From positions 1 to 19,713 of the forward strand of contig JAJXTL010000046.1 in NCBI GenBank assembly GCA_021783855.1: a DNA stretch of 19,713 bases. Direction: 5' to 3'. The notes under the pieces are model-generated. The model had not been told where the DNA came from. It worked only from the letters and a program-made list of their open reading frames with translations, and did not search any database. The DNA comes from Pseudomonadota bacterium. GTDB lineage: Bacteria; Pseudomonadota; Gammaproteobacteria; Burkholderiales; Gallionellaceae. This document shows positions 15,616 through 19,713 of this stretch, in pieces. The position numbers and the translations under genes were made by a program. Each line of letters starts with the position of its first letter. Within the stretch, counting starts at the first letter, position 1.

Positions 15616-16140
15616 CTAGTTTTTCTGCGGATCATCGCATACTGCTCTCAGCATCTTGAGCATTGCTTCTTCCGTCCAAAGCGCTTTCCCGTGTATCGTT
15701 ACAGGCCGTTGGTTGAGGTCGCGGGACATTACAACCGGATCCAATTCCATGACGTTGGAAACGCGCGCAACCCACGCTTCGAGATCCTGTTTCGCTATAC
15801 GCAACGAGCCCTGCACCGAACGATTGATTGCCGTATCAAAACGAGCCGGCCCGATGACAAGCTCGGCCTTTTTGATCTGCGAATCCGTGCACCCAGAAGC
15901 TGCAAGCGTGGACATAAAGAGCGGCCGGAACCATTTTTCCATATCGGCAAAATGCTCTTTGCGCAATCCTGAAAAAAACAGCGTATAGCGTGTCTCATCA
16001 TGGCAAAACAACACGCATTGCCTTCTGTCGAGCGTAAAAAGATGCCCGTGCCAGCTCCCAAGCGGGCTGGTTTCATCAAGCGGTGCCGGTGACACACCAG
16101 CCAGTTTGGCAGCGAGTTTTTGCGAGCAGTGAATAATCAT
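15616..16140 (-). CDS. DUF6933 family protein
   Basis: A 174-residue protein starting MIIHCSQKLAAKLAGVSPAP, then GSWHGHLFTLDRRQCVLFCHDETRYTLFF in the first third. This is the pattern of the DUF6933 family, whose function I do not know. It has no signal peptide or membrane helix; there are several Cys and His residues in the N-terminal half and a mixed alpha/beta pattern after. It lies 39 bases after the nucleotidyltransferase gene on the same strand and could be transcribed with it. The ribosome site is weak (AACGTGACAAC before the ATG). The attC-like site begins 105 bases past its stop, consistent with a gene carried in a cassette (inference). Family assignment is by motif recognition. Confidence 0.75.
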   Translation of the reverse strand: MIIHCSQKLAAKLAGVSPAPLDETSPLGSWHGHLFTLDRRQCVLFCHDETRYTLFFSGLRKEHFADMEKWFRPLFMSTLAASGCTDSQIKKAELVIGPARFDTAINRSVQGSLRIAKQDLEAWVARVSNVMELDPVVMSRDLNQRPVTIHGKALWTEEAMLKMLRAVCDDPQKN

Positions 16141-16179
16141 GTTGTCACGTTAAATGCGGCGTACTGCAGTGTGGCTTAT

Positions 16180-16884
16180 TTACCCGTTGCCAGCTATCGC
16201 CTTGAGGCGTTTAACAATAATCGAAACACGTGCCTGGCTGGCAGGATCACCCGGCATGTGTCCTGGCAACGCTTCCATAAATCTGTCGTCTTTCAGCAAT
16301 CCAACCATGCGTGTCTGCAGATGCACTTTCAATCCTGAGTCGCAATGAAGAACTTCTTTCGCGATTTCCGGACGACCATCCAGTACGGCCACAATATCTT
16401 CCATATCGTGACTGAGCATATAGTCGCCCCGCCCTCGACCATCAAACGCCGCGAGTTTGGTCGCCAGAAAATATGGCGCCGAAACAATGCGTATCTTTTT
16501 TCCGGAAGGTAATGCTTTCCATACTGCCGCAGCAAAGGCTGGCTGGTACCAGTCATTACCAAAGCCCAGAATCTCCGGATGTGTCGGCATCACATCCAGT
16601 AAAATACCGCCGCCTCGCCAGCGGCATATCGGCGCGTCTTCGCTTTGGTCTTCACTGAATCCCAGTTCTCGCAGGCGGCTCGACAAACGGTGATATTCCA
16701 CCAGAGAAGCCAGTTCAGATATGACATCCACGTCTTTCGTGGCACGAATGGGTGGTGCCAGCGGATCCGTCAACAACAACCCTGTCGCACATCCGCCAAG
16801 AAATACCAGTTCATCGCTCAAGTTACCAAGGCGAGCAGCAGCAATTTCCATGATTTCAAGATTGGGGTTTGTCGCTCTACGCAT
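16180..16884 (-). CDS. AbiEii/DUF1814-like nucleotidyltransferase (putative toxin)
   Basis: A 234-residue protein with the polymerase-beta-type nucleotidyltransferase signature. LVFLGGCATGLLL (GG at 30-31) is followed by TKDVDVI (D51, D53), and a likely third acidic residue is D98 in GGILLDVMP. The arrangement fits the AbiEii/AbiGii and related families, which act as toxins by transferring nucleotides to tRNA or other targets. Its ATG overlaps the stop of the upstream winged-helix gene by eight bases. That gene order (DNA-binding antitoxin first, transferase second) is the one seen in AbiE-type systems. All three acidic positions are present, so it may be active. The substrate cannot be told from sequence; other nucleotidyltransferase-fold defence proteins remain possible. 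Confidence 0.75.
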   Translation of the reverse strand: MRRATNPNLEIMEIAAARLGNLSDELVFLGGCATGLLLTDPLAPPIRATKDVDVISELASLVEYHRLSSRLRELGFSEDQSEDAPICRWRGGGILLDVMPTHPEILGFGNDWYQPAFAAAVWKALPSGKKIRIVSAPYFLATKLAAFDGRGRGDYMLSHDMEDIVAVLDGRPEIAKEVLHCDSGLKVHLQTRMVGLLKDDRFMEALPGHMPGDPASQARVSIIVKRLKAIAGNG

Positions 16885-17401
16885 ACTGAGCCAGCCTATT
16901 CTTTAGCTCCTTGACCGCCAACTCCCGCTCACGTGCCCGTCCGCCGCGAATGGCATCAACCAGAGTCAGCAATTCATACAATGCATGATCTGCGCGCGCT
17001 GCCTGCGGAGCCAGTTTGTATAACGGCGAGAAAGATACACCACGTGCCGTCCCTTCAGGGTCTGGCCAAACAGGCGAAAGCTCGGCAGACTCTACAAAAA
17101 ACTGGTCCAGCGGAGAAGCTGCGTAAGAGGTGGGCATCCCTCTTGTTGGGCGCCCCAGCTCCGGTACAAACACAAAGCGGAGTCCATGCACCAGGAACTC
17201 CTCAAGGTTGCGGATGTGAGGCGTGATGACACCCCCATTCTTGACGGCGAGTTGCGCTGCCAGCGCACGCTGTACTGCTGAATGAAGCTGCGACGGACTC
17301 ATACCCAATCTGACTGCCAGCCAGGCATAGGACCATGGCTTCTGGCCAATTGTCACCAGCTTAAGCATAACCAGGACATCCTGCGGTTTAAGTATCGTCA
17401 T
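16877..17401 (-). CDS. Winged-helix DNA-binding partner (putative antitoxin)
   Basis: A 174-residue protein. Residues 1-60 resemble a winged helix-turn-helix (LKPQDVLVMLKLVTIGQKPW, SYAWLAVRLGMSPSQLHSAV, then a basic AVKNGGVITP wing). The C-terminal part (ELLTLVDAIRGGRARERELA) is helical and charged. The start at 17401 has AAAGGTG six bases upstream and sits behind a good promoter; the 65 codons of open frame further upstream cross the promoter and are not coding. It ends overlapping the nucleotidyltransferase start by eight bases. The likely role is autorepressor and antitoxin of the pair, by analogy to AbiEi-type modules; similarity to AbiEi itself is not obvious, so the pairing is inferred from gene order and operator. 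Confidence 0.7.
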   Translation of the reverse strand: MTILKPQDVLVMLKLVTIGQKPWSYAWLAVRLGMSPSQLHSAVQRALAAQLAVKNGGVITPHIRNLEEFLVHGLRFVFVPELGRPTRGMPTSYAASPLDQFFVESAELSPVWPDPEGTARGVSFSPLYKLAPQAARADHALYELLTLVDAIRGGRARERELAVKELKNRLAQYA

Positions 17402-17415
17402 TGCTCGCACCTTTA

Positions 17416-17430
17416 TTCTAGATTCTAGAA
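17416..17430. promoter_or_regulatory. Palindromic operator of the toxin-antitoxin-like operon
   Basis: TTCTAGATTCTAGAA is a perfect 7-bp inverted repeat around a single central base. It begins three bases after the -10 box and covers the expected transcription start, 15 bases before the antitoxin ATG. It is the natural candidate for autorepression by the winged-helix protein. Confidence 0.65.
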
Positions 17431-17433
17431 CAA

Positions 17434-17461
17434 AGAATAACCGTTTAAAAAAACATGTCAA
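17434..17461 (-). promoter_or_regulatory. Promoter of the toxin-antitoxin-like operon
   Basis: On the minus strand a perfect -35 TTGACA (17461-17456) is separated by 16 bases from TATTCT (17439-17434). Transcription would start inside the operator and give a leader of about 26 nt with AAAGGTG as ribosome site. Confidence 0.65.
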
Positions 17462-17486
17462 GAGACGAGATTGTTTTACTATTCTG

Positions 17487-17577
17487 ACATAACCAAAAAG
17501 TACAGCCAAGCCTTCGCATAACTTCTGGCATGTACAGGCCAACAATGGTGCGGCAAACTGCAAATCGATCGTTAAGC
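17487..17577 (-). other. attC-like site B, sharing a 20-bp motif with site A
   Basis: The minus strand shows GCTTAAC (17577-17571; RYYYAAC). Exactly 47 bases on comes the same motif as in site A (17530-17511, 19 of 20 identical), the same distance as in site A. The far end reads GTTATGT (17493-17487), which only partly fits GTTRRRY. It lies 26 bases upstream of the operon promoter, where a cassette boundary would be expected. The remaining gap to RhuM (17578-17747) holds nothing I can support. Confidence 0.35.
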
Positions 17578-17747
17578 CACCTGGAGTCGTATGCACACAA
17601 CGTACAATTCCCGAGACGTTTTGGACGCCGCGAATTCAACTCCTCGGCCATTGCAAACAGCCAAGGCCTGGGTCAAAATAGTGCCGGGAGTGCCTGCTTA
17701 TACTCGACACCAGGAACTGAGGTAGCTTTACTCGACGACTGACGTAG

Positions 17748-18416
17748 TCAATCTGTTTTCGTCTTGCGCTTCCTGCTTTCAACCTTCACCTCATTTTGTC
17801 CAAGTGCCTTTGTCGCCTTTAGTACCCGATCAAAATCCGACTCGATTTTCTGCGTTCGGTTAAATTCCGCATATTCGGCAAGCGCCTTCTGGTCGGCCCG
17901 CATCTTGCTGATATTGCCCTTATGGGTCAGCACCTCGTACTCATTGAAGCTCAGGAATTTGTCCACGCTGGCTGCCATATCGACCATGCTCATCTGGACG
18001 CGGTTTTCAATGATGTTTTCAATGTAGTCAAAAAAACCGGCAATGGTGCGCTCCAGCCGCTTGATCTCTGGCTCGGACAAGTAATTCTTGGCGATAATGG
18101 CGTCGAGGCTGTAGTGATTGAGAGTACGCCGGACGGCCCGCCCGCCTTCATTTTGAACTACCGAGAAATCCTCGGCAGTTGCTATTTCCGCCAGTTCGCC
18201 CTCGGCGTAAATATTCCTGAGGTGCAGACCGATATTGTCCGGGGTGGTCTGGAACAATTCTGCCATCTGTCGCTGGGGCAGCCACAGGGTTTCGGCATGG
18301 ATGAGCACGCGAACATGGACTTTCTCGTCATCGCCTGCGTAAAGGAGAAATGGCGCTTCAGCGCCTTCAGTTACGGTGATGGGCTGTTTCTCAATCGGAG
18401 TCTCTTTTTCGGTCAT
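17748..18416 (-). CDS. RhuM-family protein with an internal in-frame deletion
   Basis: A 222-residue protein; RhuM family members are usually about 330-350. The N-terminal part is typical: VLIHAETLWLPQRQMAELF, TTPDNIGLHLRNIYAEGEL, then EGGRAVRRTLNHYSLDAIIA to residue 109. The next residues are KNYLSEPEIKRLERTIAGF, which belong to the family's C-terminal region, followed by VDKFLSFNEYEVLTHKGNIS. The roughly 110-130 residues normally between (beginning VGYRV, including the region with the RGTQFR motif) are missing, without frame loss. The junction is near 18090. RhuM was named in Salmonella pathogenicity island 3 and is often found beside type I restriction loci; its activity is not well known. 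Its ATG overlaps the stop of the DUF4062 gene (ATGA). Probably non-functional or altered. Confidence 0.75.
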   Translation of the reverse strand: MTEKETPIEKQPITVTEGAEAPFLLYAGDDEKVHVRVLIHAETLWLPQRQMAELFQTTPDNIGLHLRNIYAEGELAEIATAEDFSVVQNEGGRAVRRTLNHYSLDAIIAKNYLSEPEIKRLERTIAGFFDYIENIIENRVQMSMVDMAASVDKFLSFNEYEVLTHKGNISKMRADQKALAEYAEFNRTQKIESDFDRVLKATKALGQNEVKVESRKRKTKTD

Positions 18417-18733
18417 GTGCGAAAAATCCAGCGCGGCTTGTTCAGTGCAATGGCCTTCAGCAATTCTTCGTGCGTAATAGATCGCGCATCCTGATCCTCC
18501 TTTCCAGAACCGTAATACGTAGTGATCAAACTCAGAAACAGATCACAATTTTCAACGGCGTGCAGGCAGTTTTCGAATGCGCTCCTGGTGGAAATCACGG
18601 GCACAGTGCCTTTGTGCGACATCCAGACCTCATAGCCAAAACGAGTCAATATGGCATAAATGCGCTCCAGCAGTTCCTCAATACCGTAAACGCTTGAAGA
18701 TACCATGACGATGAGTTTTTTCTTCTTGGCCAT
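18413..18733 (-). CDS. Truncated DUF4062-domain protein
   Basis: A 106-residue protein starting MAKKKKLIVMVSSSVYGIEE, with YEVWMSHKGTVPV, SAFENCLHAVENCDLFL and ITHEELLKAIALNKPRW. This is the DUF4062 N-terminal domain, which resembles TIR-type domains in overall pattern and turns up in defence-related loci. Family proteins normally continue well beyond KPRW; here four residues (IFRT) and a TGA follow, and that TGA overlaps the RhuM ATG. The end therefore looks like a deletion junction joining it to the RhuM gene. The core domain is nearly whole, but the C-terminal effector or oligomerising part is gone. A palindromic element lies just upstream of its start. Confidence 0.7.
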   Translation of the reverse strand: MAKKKKLIVMVSSSVYGIEELLERIYAILTRFGYEVWMSHKGTVPVISTRSAFENCLHAVENCDLFLSLITTYYGSGKEDQDARSITHEELLKAIALNKPRWIFRT

Positions 18734-18755
18734 ATTAGCAAGTCATCCCGTTACC

Positions 18756-18841
18756 GTGAAAGTCGCGAAGCGAGTCGTCTGTCCCCTCTCCCTCCGGGAG
18801 AGGGTTTGGGTGAGGAAAACCGACTGGCGCATGCATTTTCA
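18756..18841 (+). mobile_element. Palindromic MITE/REP-like element, copy 3
   Basis: It begins GTGAAAGTCGCGAAGCGA (18756-18773), has the core CTCTCCCTCCGGGAGAGGG and continues TTTGGGTGAGG, the same layout as copy 1. The right end is degenerate (GCGCATGCATTTTCA), so its limit is approximate. It fills most of the gap between the HNH-like gene and the DUF4062 gene. Confidence 0.6.
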
Positions 18842-18893
18842 TGTTCAGGGGCGGCGCTTGCGCCATTTCGGTTAGAAAAATGTGCCATATTGT

Positions 18894-19713
18894 TCAACCG
18901 ACCAGCTTTGCCAGCAACGGGTCATTGCGAAACAGCACGCACCACTTGGCAACAGCAGACAGCTCGGCAGTAGGTTTTGTCATCTCGCGAATGCGGGCAC
19001 GTACCTGACTCAGTTTTGCCTTGGCAGCTGGATTATTGCCTAAGCAACAGCGAGCCTTCGCTGACGAAAAATCTTCAATTAATTTATCAACTTGCTGCCA
19101 CACCTTACGACGGGCTTCTGACAATGGTACGTGTTCGTTGAGTTTGAGGCGTTTAACTGTTTCATTAACACGCTGTTGATTCCAGTCTGAAATGCCTGGC
19201 ATGGGAATAACCTTGCCTTCTTCATCAAAGGCAATCAGATCCACATCGTCGTCATCGATTGGGTCAAGCAGATAATTTGTTTCTGATTCTTCGCACGGCT
19301 GCACATGTGTCGAGCAAAGTGATCCGTCCTTGAGCGGAAACCAGCCACCCTTTTTACGATTTCCAACGTTCCCGCAAACTCGGAAGTTCATGTAGTCGAA
19401 AGCCAGCCACCAATAGCCATCGCGCACTGTGGCATTGTGTGTCTTGGCTTCCTTCTTTGGTCGAAAATGCTCAACATCGTAGTGCGAAAAGAGTTCACGA
19501 GCTTCCGAAAACCAGCATTTCCCGGCAGACAAAGCCAATAACCATGGCTTAAGTTCACCCCAGTGGGCGCTGTGCGCGTCGATGAGTTCATTTCGCTCTT
19601 TGACCTTGCCAGCGGCATTCAGCAAAGTCAATTCGTTTAAAAGTCTCTGAGATTCGGCGAGCCAGGCATTCCAATTAGCTTTCGTCCAAGGCGACAAACC
19701 GGGAATATCGGTG
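18894..19713 (-). CDS. HNH-nuclease-like protein, 5' end outside the window
   Basis: The frame is open to the right edge (reading TDIPG before LSPWTKANWNAW), so the true start is probably beyond it; a TTG at 19697 is possible but less likely. From that point 267 residues are visible. GKCWFSEARELFSHYDVEHFRPKKE (about 59-83) and GYWWLAFDYMNFRVCGNVGNRKKGGWFP (about 94-121) resemble the HNH family with C..C, EH..PK and N...N..K..FP motifs, as in PtuB-like and related restriction HNH proteins. The first zinc-knuckle cysteine pair appears as CWFS, so one ligand is missing or moved. It probably cuts DNA or RNA in a defence setting. A partner such as an ATPase, if any, would lie to the right. Confidence 0.7.
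   Translation of the reverse strand, partial: TDIPGLSPWTKANWNAWLAESQRLLNELTLLNAAGKVKERNELIDAHSAHWGELKPWLLALSAGKCWFSEARELFSHYDVEHFRPKKEAKTHNATVRDGYWWLAFDYMNFRVCGNVGNRKKGGWFPLKDGSLCSTHVQPCEESETNYLLDPIDDDDVDLIAFDEEGKVIPMPGISDWNQQRVNETVKRLKLNEHVPLSEARRKVWQQVDKLIEDFSSAKARCCLGNNPAAKAKLSQVRARIREMTKPTAELSAVAKWCVLFRNDPLLAKLVG

Overview
The window looks like the chromosome of a betaproteobacterium, probably of the Nitrosomonadales/Gallionellaceae type. This rests on the tmRNA tag (ANDENYALAA), on the gyrA-serC-pheA-hisC-tyrA gene order typical of that class, and on protein character; no search was possible. It divides into a conserved housekeeping block (about 2.4-14.9 kb) and two accessory flanks rich in repeats.

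Left flank (1-2400): mostly non-coding, with a run of short hairpins, a membrane-anchored coiled-coil protein of unknown function, and a DUF4258/DUF2283 gene pair. The DUF4258 gene is split by a small palindromic element with terminal inverted repeats. Related copies of this element lie at 1481-1566, 1978-2075, 5460-5588 and 18756-18841.

Central block, minus strand, in order of transcription: gyrA, serC, serA, pheA, hisC, a type I-beta DAHP synthase, a FimV-like membrane protein and tyrA. Together these cover the entry step of the shikimate pathway, both branches from chorismate to phenylalanine and tyrosine, the aromatic/histidinol-phosphate aminotransferase, and two serine-biosynthesis steps. 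serC, serA and pheA are tightly packed (6-nt gap, then 4-nt overlap). The aroA-cmk-rpsA genes that often follow tyrA in this class are not present. Divergent from gyrA lie ubiG (ubiquinone synthesis), gph (phosphoglycolate phosphatase) and ssrA (tmRNA). gph takes its start codon from inside a 62-bp palindromic repeat.

Right flank (14.9-19.7 kb), directly after ssrA, a common integration site for islands: non-coding DNA with hairpins and two inverted copies of the ssrA 3' end, followed by minus-strand accessory genes. These are a DUF6933 protein, an AbiE-like nucleotidyltransferase with a winged-helix partner under a clear promoter and palindromic operator, a RhuM-family protein that has lost its middle, a DUF4062 protein that has lost its C-terminus, and an HNH-nuclease-like protein running off the right edge. 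Two attC-like sites with the same internal spacing bound the DUF6933/AbiE-like module, so it may be an integron-type cassette. The flank reads as a partly decayed defence or mobile-gene island.
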